Part shown: piece by piece, positions 17,721-26,740 of the stretch
Numbering within the stretch: position 1 is the first letter of the stretch
How the letters are laid out: each line of letters begins with the position of its first letter
Assembly (NCBI GenBank): GCA_903899985.1
Contig: CAIULL010000008.1
Location: forward strand, 1 to 64,000
DNA: 64,000 bases
Source of the DNA: an uncultured Schlesneria sp.
Lineage (GTDB): Bacteria; Planctomycetota; Planctomycetia; Planctomycetales; Planctomycetaceae
Direction of reading: 5' to 3'
Translations under genes and position numbers: made by a program
Notes under the pieces: model-generated
The model's input: only the letters and a program-made list of their open reading frames with translations
Databases searched by the model: none
Told to the model about the DNA's origin: nothing

Positions 17721-18781
17721 GTCAGATCAGCCGACAAGATGACGTACCGGGTTGTCCGATTCCCAGCGAGAATGATCGCGAGCGGATCACACTGGCTTAT
17801 GGCGAGGGGGGGCGCCTTTCGCGACGAATGATTCGCGAGCGGATACTGACTCGATTTTCCAACGACCAGTTGAACCAGTTGGGAGATGCCGCGCTGTTGA
17901 CGACAGACAGTCGCCAACTCGCCTTTTCGACCGACGGGTACACGGTGACCCCGTTATTTTTTCCCGGGGGGGATATTGGGAAACTCGCGGTTTTTGGCAC
18001 GTCGAATGACCTGGCCGTCTCGGGCGCGATCCCTCGATGGCTGAGCCTTTCGTTGATTATTGAAGAAGGGCTTCCGTGGTCGGTGCTGGACCGGGTCCTC
18101 GACAGTATTCAGGCCGCAGCAGCGGTGGCAAAGGTCTCGATCGTAACGGGTGACACAAAAGTTGTCCCCCACGGGGCAGCAGACAAACTCTTTATCACAA
18201 CGTCGGGGGTCGGCGAAATACGAGAACCTGCGCCACCCGGCCCTCGATCACTTCAACCGGATGACGTATTGATCGTCAGCGGCCCGATTGGCTGCCACGG
18301 AGCGGCGATTTTGTGTGCTCGGGAAAAGTTTGACTTTGACCCGCTCCCTAACAGTGATTGTGCTTCTCTCATTCAGCCGCTTATTTCCCTTTATGCGGCA
18401 CGGCTGACTCCTCGTGCCGTTCGGGATGCGACTCGCGGTGGTGCGGCGGCCGTGTTACAGGAATGGGCTGACGCATCGGGATTAACTTGTATCATCAACG
18501 AATCTGCGATCCCCGTCGCTGATGGCGTGCGTGGAGTCTGTGAGTTGCTGGGGCTTGATCCGCTCAATTTTGCAAACGAGGGAACATTTGTCCTCGCCAC
18601 GCCACCTGAATTGGTTGAATCCACACTGAATTTGTTGCGCCAGCATGCGGTGACGAATCAGGCGGCAGTGATCGGTCGGGTTAAACCCCGCCAAAACAAC
18701 CCTGTTCTCGTGGTGAGAGGGATCGGACGGGAGGTTGTGCTCGACGAGCCTTCCGGGTCGCCCCTACCTCGGATTTGCTGA
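17717..18781 (+). CDS. hypE: Hydrogenase maturation protein HypE
   Basis: 354 aa, an ATP-dependent enzyme that dehydrates the C-terminal thiocarboxamide to a thiocyanate and gives the cyanide ligand to HypC-HypD. Seen: LAYGEGGRLSRRMIRERI, FSTDGYTVTPLFFPGGDIG, VTGDTKVV, and the required C-terminal Pro-Arg-Ile-Cys. It starts at TTG within the hypD stop (TTGA), which implies translational coupling; the next methionine would be far too late. Confidence 0.95.
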   Translation: MSQISRQDDVPGCPIPSENDRERITLAYGEGGRLSRRMIRERILTRFSNDQLNQLGDAALLTTDSRQLAFSTDGYTVTPLFFPGGDIGKLAVFGTSNDLAVSGAIPRWLSLSLIIEEGLPWSVLDRVLDSIQAAAAVAKVSIVTGDTKVVPHGAADKLFITTSGVGEIREPAPPGPRSLQPDDVLIVSGPIGCHGAAILCAREKFDFDPLPNSDCASLIQPLISLYAARLTPRAVRDATRGGAAAVLQEWADASGLTCIINESAIPVADGVRGVCELLGLDPLNFANEGTFVLATPPELVESTLNLLRQHAVTNQAAVIGRVKPRQNNPVLVVRGIGREVVLDEPSGSPLPRIC

Positions 18782-18969
18782 AAAATTTCTTAAAACGAAA
18801 TCACGGGCAGGGTTAATTTCTGAATCAATCTACGGTTAGACCGCTGTGACAGTCCTGTGCGGACAGCCTGTCGTTGGTGTCTCAGTTGAAAGCTGATTGA
18901 AACGCTTTCTTGATGACGAGCGAGAAATCCCGAAATGGGTGACTCGATTCCGTGCTCGTCGAATTGTGC

Positions 18970-18975
18970 AGGAGG
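18970..18975 (+). promoter_or_regulatory. Shine-Dalgarno AGGAGG fixing the sigma factor start
   Basis: A perfect AGGAGG stands 10 nt before the ATG at 18986. A longer in-frame start at 18935 has no such site, so this decides the start. Confidence 0.75.
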
Positions 18976-18985
18976 TTGCTGTCAC

Positions 18986-19963
18986 ATGGCTGGTTTGCGA
19001 AGCGCCCAAAAGGCTGGCAAGTGTTTTCGCGAGGAATTCGATTCCCCAAAGTCTGCAACACCATCGCGTAAGCCTCGATTTCCAAAGGAGTTAATCGAGC
19101 GAACTCGGCATTTGATGGAACAAACCATTGAGTTTGTCCCGCATTCCGACTTCGAACGGCCCGACGCCGTCCAAGTCATGCGGAAACTTCGACCAGGATC
19201 ACTCGATCAACCCCCGGTTTTCGCTCGAACTGAACCCGGAATCGCTTTCGTGTCGGGGCTTGTGCAGACACCATTGTTGACGCATGACGAAGAAGTTTAC
19301 TGGTTTACCTGGATGAATTTCGTCAAATTTCGGGCAGAAAGAAACCGTCGATTACTGGATTTGAGCCAGCCCGACCGAAAACTGGTCGCCCGAATTGAAG
19401 CCGATATGGCAGAAGCCCTGCAGGCAAGAAATCATATCGTTCAGGGTAACGTGCGATTGATCATTTCTCTCGCAAAGAAATTGACAGGATCAATTGATGA
19501 GATGTCCGATCTGATCAGTGAGGGGATGCCTCCGCTGATCCGTGCCGTGGAACTGTTCGACATCAGCCTGGGAAACCGCTTCAGTACATACGCGACCTGG
19601 GCAATCCGCAATCAGATGTTGCGATTTCTGAAACGGGCAAGAACTGTTCTCGACGTCTCCACCGGGGAAGATTCTCCCTCACTGGAAAATCTTCCTGACA
19701 GAGAGTCCGCCACGCTGACGACTGAGGCAGCTCAGGAAACGCGGATGGCAGCTGTTCGAAGACTGTTATCCTCGCTCTCCGAGCGAGAACGTGAAATTGT
19801 CACTGCTCGATTCGCGTTAGAGGGTCAACCGAGCGGCCAAAGCCTCGCGGACATTGCCGGACGAATGGGCCTTAGTAAAGAGCGAGTTCGTCAAATCGCA
19901 CTGAGCTCGCTGACCAAGCTGCGTGAATCGATGAGTTACGACGAATTTGAAGCCATCAGTTGA
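18986..19963 (+). CDS. RNA polymerase sigma-70 family factor
   Basis: 325 aa. Region 2 is clear (NHIVQGNVRLIISLAKKLTG, DEMSDLISEGMPPLIRAVELFD, NRFSTYATWAIRNQMLRFLKR) and region 4 ends the protein (LSEREREIVTARFAL, LADIAGRMGLSKERVRQI). The roughly 100-residue N-terminal part has no region 1.1 signature, and the linker between regions 2 and 4 is short, so a canonical region 3 seems reduced. It is neither housekeeping RpoD nor a small ECF factor; the build resembles group 3-like sigma factors common in planctomycetes. It converges on csrA. Regulon unknown. Confidence 0.9.
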   Translation: MAGLRSAQKAGKCFREEFDSPKSATPSRKPRFPKELIERTRHLMEQTIEFVPHSDFERPDAVQVMRKLRPGSLDQPPVFARTEPGIAFVSGLVQTPLLTHDEEVYWFTWMNFVKFRAERNRRLLDLSQPDRKLVARIEADMAEALQARNHIVQGNVRLIISLAKKLTGSIDEMSDLISEGMPPLIRAVELFDISLGNRFSTYATWAIRNQMLRFLKRARTVLDVSTGEDSPSLENLPDRESATLTTEAAQETRMAAVRRLLSSLSEREREIVTARFALEGQPSGQSLADIAGRMGLSKERVRQIALSSLTKLRESMSYDEFEAIS

Positions 19964-19998
19964 GATTTGAATGGGTCTCGACGCGTCCAGCCGGGCCG

Positions 19999-20319
19999 TC
20001 ACACAGCCATGACACATCGCATTTGATCTTCGATTTGTGCGGCGTAATCCGTGCTGAAGTCGAGTGCCGGGACATCCTCTGCTGGAACTTCATCCGAAGC
20101 AAATGTGTCTGCTTCCACTGGTGCAATCTCTTCGACAGGGCTCTCAGTCGTCATTGACGACAGCGGCGAGGTTCTTGTCAACTCGCCGCGCAGAACTCGG
20201 ATGTGAGCGGGGGCTTGAATTCCGAGTTTGACCTTTCCGCCTGCGATCTGGGTCACCACGATCACAATGTCATTGCCGATCTGAATCGATTCCGAAATCT
20301 TCCGTGAGAGAACAAGCAT
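19999..20319 (-). CDS. csrA: Translational regulator CsrA with a long acidic tail
   Basis: 106 aa. The first about 50 residues are a standard CsrA ([18 protein letters not shown], then [18 protein letters not shown]), an RNA-binding dimer that controls translation by binding GGA motifs in leaders. The remaining about 55 residues are an acidic, Glu/Asp/Ala-rich tail not found in typical 60-70 aa CsrA. The ATG at 20317-20319 gives the normal MLVLSRK start; a further ATG is three codons upstream. Convergent with the sigma factor. Confidence 0.92.
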   Translation of the reverse strand: MLVLSRKISESIQIGNDIVIVVTQIAGGKVKLGIQAPAHIRVLRGELTRTSPLSSMTTESPVEEIAPVEADTFASDEVPAEDVPALDFSTDYAAQIEDQMRCVMAV

Positions 20320-20734
20320 GATTGGCATCCCGTTTTTTGTTGGCGAATCAGATTGATGATTCGCGTCAACCTGTTTGTCAGGCGGTCGACATTGATCCGC
20401 CTTATGAGATTTCCACTAATGCAACCGGAATGCCAGACCGTGGCGCCAGTCACGGAATTTTTGCAAATCCCAATGAAACAGGCTGTTTGATCCCTTCCAG
20501 GGAGAACACCTCGGCCCTGCGCATGTAAAAACGGGCTTTTTTGTCAACACCAGTTTTGGAAGAAATTACAAACGCGATCGCGTGCTGATCACAGGGGCGG
20601 TTTCCAGACCCCGATTTCGTTTTCCAGAATGATTTTAAATCATTCCAACGTCCTCTTCGTTGTCGCTTCAATGGGCCGATTGAAGCGGTCGCATCAGCGC
20701 TTTTGTGGAGGAGATCCCAGGCTGGTCCTCGCCG
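20320..20734. other. Intergenic region with two hairpins, no gene seen
   Basis: Between csrA (minus) and the 3' end of the dihydroorotase gene (minus). It holds the csrA leader and two palindromes described separately at 20627-20645 and 20664-20687. I see no coding frame that I can support. Confidence 0.6.
20627..20687 (-). terminator. Tandem hairpins downstream of dihydroorotase
   Basis: First hairpin 20664-20687: 9-bp stem CGCTTCAAT with loop of 6. Second 20627-20645: 9-bp palindrome GAATGATTT / AAATCATTC around one base. Both lie just after the dihydroorotase stop on the minus strand. No clean T-run follows, so the terminator call is tentative. Confidence 0.4.
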
Positions 20735-22075
20735 CTACGCGTCGTTGTTGGGTATTGCCCAGTAGCCACCTTTTGCATGATCGAAGGTGATTTCCGTGCC
20801 GCGAATGGATTCGTCGAAATTTCCATCCAGGAAGACCGTTTTGCCTCCGACAATCGTTCGCACCGGCCAGCCTTGCAGCGTGACCCCGTCCCAGGGACTC
20901 CAGCGGCATTTTGTTTCCTGGTTTTCATTCCGAACGGTCTGCTTCTTGCCAAGATCCACCAGAACCAGGTCGGCGTCGTAACCTTCTGCGATCCTCCCTT
21001 TCCCCTCCATATCCCACACACGGGCTGGCGCATCGCACATCCAATGAACAACACTTTCCAAAGAACAGATGCCGGCGTTCACGCAGTCGAGCATCAGTGC
21101 AAGCGAGTTTTCAACAGCCGGGAGACCTGAGGGAGATTTTGGATAGGGCTGCTGTTTTTCTTCCAGTGTATGCGGAGCATGATCGGTGGCGATCACCTGA
21201 ATTCGTCCGTCTTTTAATGCTCGCCAAAGCCCTTCATTATCTGCGGATGTCTTGATTGACGGATTCATCTGCACCAGCGACCCCAATCGCTCATAGTCAT
21301 CGACATTGAAAAAGAGGTGATGCGGACAGGCTTCCGCAGTGATCAGCCCCTGTGGATCTCTCAAAAACTCTGTTTCCGCCGCGGTCGAGACATGCAGAAC
21401 GTGAAACCGGTGCCGGTGTCGAATCGCCAGGTCCAAGGCTCGCTTAGTGGCGATGACCGCAGCCGCTTCGTCACGAATCTGGGAATGGTCTTCGTATTTT
21501 GAGCCACCACCCAGTCGCAGGCTGTTCGCCTTGACGGTGGCCTCATCTTCACAGTGGGCACAGATCGGTAATGTTGTCTCAGCAAAGATTCGTTCCAGGG
21601 CCTGCTGATCATCCACCAGCAGGTCTCCGGTGCTCGATCCGATGAAAATCTTGATCCCCGGAGTCCGTTTCGCCGCTTTCAATTCGTCGAGATTCGCCGG
21701 AGTGGCACCGATGTAAAAACCATAATTGACCATGCATTTTTCGCTGGCGAGCGCCAGCTTCTCGGCCAGGCGGTCGCACGTCGTCGTGGTCGGCTTGGTG
21801 TTCGGCATTTCCAGAAACGACGTGACGCCCCCCTTGGCACAGGCGCGTGTTGCCGTGCGCAGATCTTCTTTATGGGTCAGGCCAGGGTCGCGAAAATGAA
21901 CCTGATCATCGACAACTCCTGGAATCACAACCAGATCATCCGCACGAATCGTTTCGTCGACCGAAGCACCTTGCGGGGGATCGATACCGAGAATCTTTCC
22001 GTTTTCGATCAGCAGATCGACACGGGCCTGACCCGTCGGAAGAACGCATGTTGCACCTGAGATCAACAATCGCAC
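20735..22075 (-). CDS. pyrC: Dihydroorotase (class I type)
   Basis: 446-aa metal-dependent amidohydrolase that cyclises carbamoyl aspartate to dihydroorotate in pyrimidine synthesis. Seen: [19 protein letters not shown], the probable carboxylated lysine in [27 protein letters not shown] and ATDHAPHT. The first His of the usual H-x-H metal motif is Gln58 here; I recall the same DDQVHF form in Bacteroidetes dihydroorotases, so activity is still likely. An allantoinase or hydantoinase is the alternative, less likely given HFRDPG and length. It follows pgm on the same strand with a 45-bp gap. Confidence 0.9.
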   Translation of the reverse strand: MRLLISGATCVLPTGQARVDLLIENGKILGIDPPQGASVDETIRADDLVVIPGVVDDQVHFRDPGLTHKEDLRTATRACAKGGVTSFLEMPNTKPTTTTCDRLAEKLALASEKCMVNYGFYIGATPANLDELKAAKRTPGIKIFIGSSTGDLLVDDQQALERIFAETTLPICAHCEDEATVKANSLRLGGGSKYEDHSQIRDEAAAVIATKRALDLAIRHRHRFHVLHVSTAAETEFLRDPQGLITAEACPHHLFFNVDDYERLGSLVQMNPSIKTSADNEGLWRALKDGRIQVIATDHAPHTLEEKQQPYPKSPSGLPAVENSLALMLDCVNAGICSLESVVHWMCDAPARVWDMEGKGRIAEGYDADLVLVDLGKKQTVRNENQETKCRWSPWDGVTLQGWPVRTIVGGKTVFLDGNFDESIRGTEITFDHAKGGYWAIPNNDA

Positions 22076-22120
22076 AATCGGGCCTCGCTTTTTACTATTT
22101 CGTTTCGGTCACTAAAACGC

Positions 22121-23767
22121 TTAGCTGGCGCTCAATGCGTGGCCCACAATTTCTCGAGCTTCCGTGACAATCCGCTGAAGGTGTTCGTCATCGCGAAAGC
22201 TTTCGGCGTAAAGCTTATAAATGGCCTCAGTTCCCGATGGCCGGGCAGCAAACCAGCCCTGATCGGTCACGACTTTCACGCCGCCAATCGGCTTATGGTT
22301 TCCCGGTGCTTCGCTCAACCTGGCTGTGATGGACTCGCCTGCCAGTGTCGTCGATGTGATCGCGGCAGGGTTCAGATGTTTGAAACGGTCCTTTTCTTCG
22401 GCCGTAATTCGCTGATCGATTCGCGTGTATCGCCGCTCACCAAACTGAGCCACCAGATCGCGATAATGGAGACCAGGATCGCGTCCGGTTTTGGCAGTGA
22501 TCTCGGCAGCAAGCAAGGCCAGGATAATGCCATCCTTGTCGGTCGACCATGCCGTTCCGTCCATTCTGAGAAAGCTGGCGCCGGCGCTTTCTTCACCGCC
22601 GAAACCGAGTGTTCCATGAAACAGACCGTCGACAAACCATTTGAAGCCAACCGGCACCTCGTAGAGAGTCCTGCCAATTGATGCCGCGACACAGTCGATC
22701 ATCTGACTGCTGACGCAAGTCTTCCCAACACCCGCATTGCCCGGCCAATTCAATCGGTTTTGAAACAGATACTGAATCGCGACCGCGAGATAATGATTGG
22801 GATTCATCAGCCCAGACGACCTGGTCACGATACCGTGTCGGTCAGTGTCAGGATCATTCCCGAATGCGATGTCAAACTGGTCTTTCAGTTGAACCAGACT
22901 GGCCATGGCATACGGACTGGAGCAATCCATCCGAATCTTGCCGTCGTGGTCAACCGACATGAAAGCAAATTTCGGGTCGACCTGCTGATTAACAACCGTG
23001 ATGTTCAGTCCGTAGGTCTCTGCAATCGGCTGCCAGTATCCGACGCCCGCTCCACCCAGCGGATCGACGCCGATCTTCAGTCCGGTGTGCCGGATGACAT
23101 CGAGATCGATGACATGTTTCAGGTCGTTGATGTAGTCACGGGCAAAGTCTTGCGACCGAGTCGAAGTCGCCTTGAGAGCCGATTCGTAACTCAGCCGTTT
23201 TGTGTTGGCCAGACCACTTTTCAGCAATTCATTGGCGCGATTTTGAACCCATCCCGTGATATCGGTGTCAGCCGGACCTCCGTTTGGAGGGTTGTATTTG
23301 AACCCGCCGTCCTCGGGCGGATTATGCGACGGTGTGACGACGATCCCGTCGGCAAGATGGTCCGTTCGACCCCGGTTATGGCAGAGGATGGCGCGAGAAA
23401 TCGTTGGCGTGGGGGTAAACCCGTTTCCGTTCTGAATAACCGTCTCGACTCCGTGAGCCGCCAGGACCTCTAATGCAGTTCGCTCGGCAGGCGCTGAAAG
23501 CGCATGCGTATCTTTTCCAAGATAAAGAGGTCCATCAATCTTGTTTGCTTCGCGGTATTCGATCAGCGCCTGCGTAATCGCGATGATATGTGATTCGGTG
23601 AATGTCCCGTCGGTCGAAGTCCCGCGATGCCCGCTCGTCCCGAAACTGACCTGCTGTGATTTGTTGCTCGGGTCTGGTTTTTGATCGAAATAACTCGCAA
23701 TCAGTTTATCGGTATCGATCAGCATCGATGACGGAGCGGGTAATCCAGCCAGAGGAGAAACGGCCAT
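22121..23767 (-). CDS. pgm: Phosphoglucomutase (alpha-D-glucose phosphate-specific)
   Basis: 548 aa. Interconverts glucose 1-phosphate and glucose 6-phosphate through a phosphoserine. Seen: [12 protein letters not shown], the active serine loop [13 protein letters not shown], the metal loop [11 protein letters not shown], the sugar loop [10 protein letters not shown] and the C-terminal phosphate site [16 protein letters not shown]. The ATG at 23765-23767 is preceded by AAGG at 7 nt; two codons upstream is a weaker TTG. Length fits the E. coli Pgm family. Confidence 0.95.
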   Translation of the reverse strand: MAVSPLAGLPAPSSMLIDTDKLIASYFDQKPDPSNKSQQVSFGTSGHRGTSTDGTFTESHIIAITQALIEYREANKIDGPLYLGKDTHALSAPAERTALEVLAAHGVETVIQNGNGFTPTPTISRAILCHNRGRTDHLADGIVVTPSHNPPEDGGFKYNPPNGGPADTDITGWVQNRANELLKSGLANTKRLSYESALKATSTRSQDFARDYINDLKHVIDLDVIRHTGLKIGVDPLGGAGVGYWQPIAETYGLNITVVNQQVDPKFAFMSVDHDGKIRMDCSSPYAMASLVQLKDQFDIAFGNDPDTDRHGIVTRSSGLMNPNHYLAVAIQYLFQNRLNWPGNAGVGKTCVSSQMIDCVAASIGRTLYEVPVGFKWFVDGLFHGTLGFGGEESAGASFLRMDGTAWSTDKDGIILALLAAEITAKTGRDPGLHYRDLVAQFGERRYTRIDQRITAEEKDRFKHLNPAAITSTTLAGESITARLSEAPGNHKPIGGVKVVTDQGWFAARPSGTEAIYKLYAESFRDDEHLQRIVTEAREIVGHALSAS

Positions 23768-24022
23768 ATTCAAACCTTAAAATTTATTTTCACGTGATAT
23801 TTCGCCAGGGAACAGGGTCGGTCACGAAGCCGTTTTCCCAGGCTGTGCAAGGGAATCACGGGGCTCATGGCGCGAACCGGATGGGTAGTACCGATGTCCT
23901 GACACTCACCACCTGACGAACCGAGTATACACAATACAAACAGACAAGCGTTTTGACACGGTCACGGATCGCGTTTACCATCCCGCATCGATTGACCATT
24001 GCGTCGAAATTCTCTTAAACGA

Positions 24023-25429
24023 ATGAGCATGCTCGCCGACCAACCCGCTGCCACCAATTCCTCTGAGACGGACGGGTTACGGCGTCAGCTTTTCTTACTG
24101 GCGCTTCCGGTTCTCTGCGAGCAGATGCTGACGTTCTGCGTCGGCTTTTTTGACGTTTACCTTTCTGGCCGTCTCGGAAAGTCAGAAACCGCGGCGATCG
24201 GGCTTTCAGCCTATGTCTCGTGGCTGGCATCCATGCTCTTCAGCCTGGTCGGGACGGGGACTTCAGCCGTTGTGGCTCGAGAATGGGGTGCAGGCCGATT
24301 CGACGAGGCACGCCGGATCGCCGGCCGATCCCTTTCGATGTTGCCCATCATGGGCCTGTTCGTTTTTTCGCTGCTGCAGCTTCTGGCTGCCGGTTTCCCT
24401 CGCCTGCTGAATATGGAAGGTGAGCAGTTACGAATCGCGGTCGAGTTTCTTCGAATCGATGCGTGTGGTCAGTTCTTTGCAGGCTGGACCTTGATCGCGT
24501 CGGCGGCTTTCCGGGGCTCGGGAGATATGCTTTCGCCGCTGCGAGTCTTACTCGTGACCAACCTCGTGAATATCATCGTCTCGACGGCATGCACATTTGG
24601 TTTATCAATCGAGAATCCGTCTTTGACGATCGTTCCTCAACTGGGTGTCAGGGGAATCGTCATCGGAACGACGATCGCTCATCTGTGTGGCGCCGTCCTG
24701 ATGACCTGGCTGCTCTTCTCCAGAACCTCGCGATTGCATGTGACGCGAGCAGACTTTGGCTTTCATCGAGAGACGATCTGGCGAGTTCTGCGGATTGGCG
24801 GCCCGGCGGCTCTCGGAGGCCTGTGTACGTTCATCGGGCATTTTTCGTTTTTGATGGTGATCGCTCGACTTTCACCGAATGGTTTTGACGGGGCAACTTT
24901 CGCAGCACATGTCGTCGGGGTTCGAATTGAAGCTCTCTCGTATCTTCCGGTGGAGGCCTTTGGAATCGCCGCGGCAACGTTAGTCGGCCAATCACTGGGC
25001 GCACGACAGTTTCAACGAGCCAAAGCGGCAGGCCACGAAGCGCTGAGTCAATGTGTCTGGTACGCAGTTTTGATGACGGTATTGTTTTTTGTTTTTGCAC
25101 CACAGATTTACGCGATGATGCACTCCGACCCCGCCGTGGCTGCGGCGGGTGTCCCCGCGTTTCGCCTGATGTCGGGCTTTCAGGTCCCTAACGCCATCTT
25201 GATCGTATACGTCAACGCACTGCGCGGGGCGGGTGATACGCGTTTTCCGCTGTACTGTTCGCTGATCGGGAACGTGATTGTCCGCGTATCGGTCGGGTAC
25301 TTCTGCGGGGTTTACCTGCAACTCGGTTTGTTGGGAGCCTGGATGGGCATGGGTGCGGATAATATTTTGCGATCAACCCTCGTTGCCTGGCGATATCTCG
25401 CCGGCAAGTGGACCCAGACCAAGGTGTAA
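24023..25429 (+). CDS. MATE family efflux transporter
   Basis: 468-aa inner-membrane antiporter with about 12 hydrophobic helices in two homologous halves (LFLLALPVLCEQMLTFCVGFFDVYLSG near the start; IGGPAALGGLCTFIGHFSF at the second half). NorM/DinF-like members export drugs or organic cations using Na+ or H+. The ATG at 24023 is preferred to a TTG at 23999. Repeats begin 38 bp after the stop. Substrate unknown. Confidence 0.9.
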   Translation: MSMLADQPAATNSSETDGLRRQLFLLALPVLCEQMLTFCVGFFDVYLSGRLGKSETAAIGLSAYVSWLASMLFSLVGTGTSAVVAREWGAGRFDEARRIAGRSLSMLPIMGLFVFSLLQLLAAGFPRLLNMEGEQLRIAVEFLRIDACGQFFAGWTLIASAAFRGSGDMLSPLRVLLVTNLVNIIVSTACTFGLSIENPSLTIVPQLGVRGIVIGTTIAHLCGAVLMTWLLFSRTSRLHVTRADFGFHRETIWRVLRIGGPAALGGLCTFIGHFSFLMVIARLSPNGFDGATFAAHVVGVRIEALSYLPVEAFGIAAATLVGQSLGARQFQRAKAAGHEALSQCVWYAVLMTVLFFVFAPQIYAMMHSDPAVAAAGVPAFRLMSGFQVPNAILIVYVNALRGAGDTRFPLYCSLIGNVIVRVSVGYFCGVYLQLGLLGAWMGMGADNILRSTLVAWRYLAGKWTQTKV

Positions 25430-25466
25430 CCCGCGAGTTTACTCGGCCCCAAGCTCCAGCCCGCAA

Positions 25467-25636
25467 CTCGTTCCCAAGCTCCCGCTTGGGAACGCAAGTC
25501 TTCGAAGCTCTGCTTCGCACGAAGCGAGTCACGCTTCCCCATCGAAACAATTCCCGAATCAAGTTCACTCCCGATTCCGCGACGTCGAAGCGGAGCTTCG
25601 GGAAGAGGCGTTCCCAAGCCGGAGCTTGGGAACGAG
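25467..25636. repeat. REPIN-like palindromic repeat, copy 1
   Basis: 170 bp. Each end is a 24-bp hairpin with arms GTTCCCAAGC and GCTTGGGAAC (25470-25493 and 25610-25633), inside CTCG/CGAG. Between them are two inner short palindromes around TTCGAAGC and GAAGCGGAGCTTC. With the following 26-bp spacer it forms the first unit of a 196-bp tandem duplication. Confidence 0.88.
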
Positions 25637-25662
25637 TTGCTAGCGAGTTGAGAGCGCGTTAC

Positions 25663-25832
25663 CTCGTTCCCAAGCTCAAGCTTGGGAACGCAAGTCTTCG
25701 AAGCTCTGCTTCGCACGAAGCGGGTCACGCCTCCCCATCGAAACAAGTCCCGAATCAAGTTCATACCTGATTCCGCGACGTCGAAGCGGAGCTTCGGGAA
25801 GAGGCGTTCCCAAGCCGGAGCTTGGGAACGAG
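25663..25832. repeat. REPIN-like palindromic repeat, copy 2
   Basis: 170-bp tandem copy of copy 1 with only scattered substitutions. The 26-bp spacer TTGCTAGCGAGTTG... is repeated after it, and a truncated third unit (CTCGTT) follows at 25859. It ends just outside the RAYT stop codon. Confidence 0.88.
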
Positions 25833-25867
25833 TTGCTAGCGAGTTGGGAGCGCGTTACCTCGTTCGC

Positions 25868-26404
25868 TCACATCCAATCCGTGACAACATCAATCAGGCC
25901 TGGACGTCGTGCATAGTTTCTCGCGCTGGAATATCGCCAATGAAGCGGATCATCCACATAACCCCGAACAACGGGATTGTTATGGATATACTCCAGCTTT
26001 TGCCACATCATTTCATCGTTCTGAATCTGTTGAGGATGACTTCCCTCCTGCCACACCTGAAAGTCACTCCCTGTCTTGTGTGCCAATTTGTGGGTCTGGA
26101 GTTGTTGAAGCAGCACCTCTGCGTTTCGCCGCTTCAGCAAATCGATGATCTGCCGCGCCGTAAAGCTTTTCATACTCTGAAGCACGCCCGACAGTTTCGG
26201 AGCACGTGCGATCAGATGCAGGTGGTTTTCGAGCACCACATAGCCGAATATCTGGAGCTCTGAATTCTGCTGGTGATAACGCCATGCTTCAAACACGATT
26301 TCAACGGTTTCAGACCGTGTAAAAACAGGCAGCCAACCGACGATTGTGTTTGTGAGGAAATATGGATACTCGGTCTCGAAAATACGATATCGAGACCGAG
26401 TCAT
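25868..26404 (-). CDS. REP-associated tyrosine transposase (RAYT, Y1/HUH family)
   Basis: 178 aa, a single-strand DNA nuclease family related to the IS200/IS605 transposases, thought to spread REP/REPIN palindromes. The HUH motif is HLHLIARA in mid-protein, and the likely catalytic Tyr is in the helix WQKLEYIHNNPVVRGYV. The start is ATG at 26402-26404, with AGAGG six bases upstream. Palindromic repeats lie on both sides (25467-25832 and 26522-26685), as expected for a RAYT and its repeats. Codons 2 to about 13 contain a perfect 12-bp inverted repeat (26368-26401). No larger insertion sequence ends are seen. Confidence 0.92.
   Translation of the reverse strand: MTRSRYRIFETEYPYFLTNTIVGWLPVFTRSETVEIVFEAWRYHQQNSELQIFGYVVLENHLHLIARAPKLSGVLQSMKSFTARQIIDLLKRRNAEVLLQQLQTHKLAHKTGSDFQVWQEGSHPQQIQNDEMMWQKLEYIHNNPVVRGYVDDPLHWRYSSARNYARRPGLIDVVTDWM
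26368..26401 (-). promoter_or_regulatory. 12-bp inverted repeat in the 5' coding end of the RAYT
   Basis: ACTCGGTCTCGA (26390-26401, minus strand reading) and its exact complement (26368-26379) are separated by 10 nt. It starts immediately after the AUG, so the mRNA would fold a stable hairpin at the start codon. A role in limiting translation or in self-binding is inference. Confidence 0.6.
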
Positions 26405-26465
26405 TCGACACCTCTTTCAACTCTCTGCCGCAGCGTTTACTTGTTTTACTCGTCTTCTCGTTCGA

Positions 26466-26685
26466 CTCGTTCCCAAGCTCCAGCTTCGTTCTACTCGTTC
26501 CCAAGCTCCAGCTTCGTTCTACTCGTTCCCAAGCTCCAGCTTGGGAACGCAAGTCTTCGAAGCTCTGCTTCGCTCGAAGCGAGTCACGCTTCCCCATCTA
26601 AACAGGATCAAGCTCACTCCCGATTCCGCGACGTCGAAGCGGAGCTTCGGGAAGAGGCGTTCCCAAGCTGGAGCTTGGGAACGAG
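26466..26685. repeat. REPIN-like repeat, copy 3, with two truncated lead units
   Basis: Full copy at 26522-26685 with end hairpins at 26525-26548 and 26659-26682. It is preceded by two 28-bp tandem units (26466-26493 and 26494-26521) that repeat only the first half of the hairpin and TTCGTTCTA. It fills most of the 336-bp gap between the RAYT and the next gene. Confidence 0.85.
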
Positions 26686-26740
26686 ATTCGACGAGTGTCG
26701 TCGAGCGTCGACGAGATTCGGAGGAGATTCTAACGGTCGA

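Noticed and set aside
18782-18985. Possible RNA gene between hypE and the sigma factor
   Set aside because: Some short complementary stretches exist but no tRNA or known RNA fold can be drawn.
22760-23473. 237-codon open frame on the plus strand inside pgm
   Set aside because: It is antisense to a well-conserved phosphoglucomutase and has no recognisable domain.
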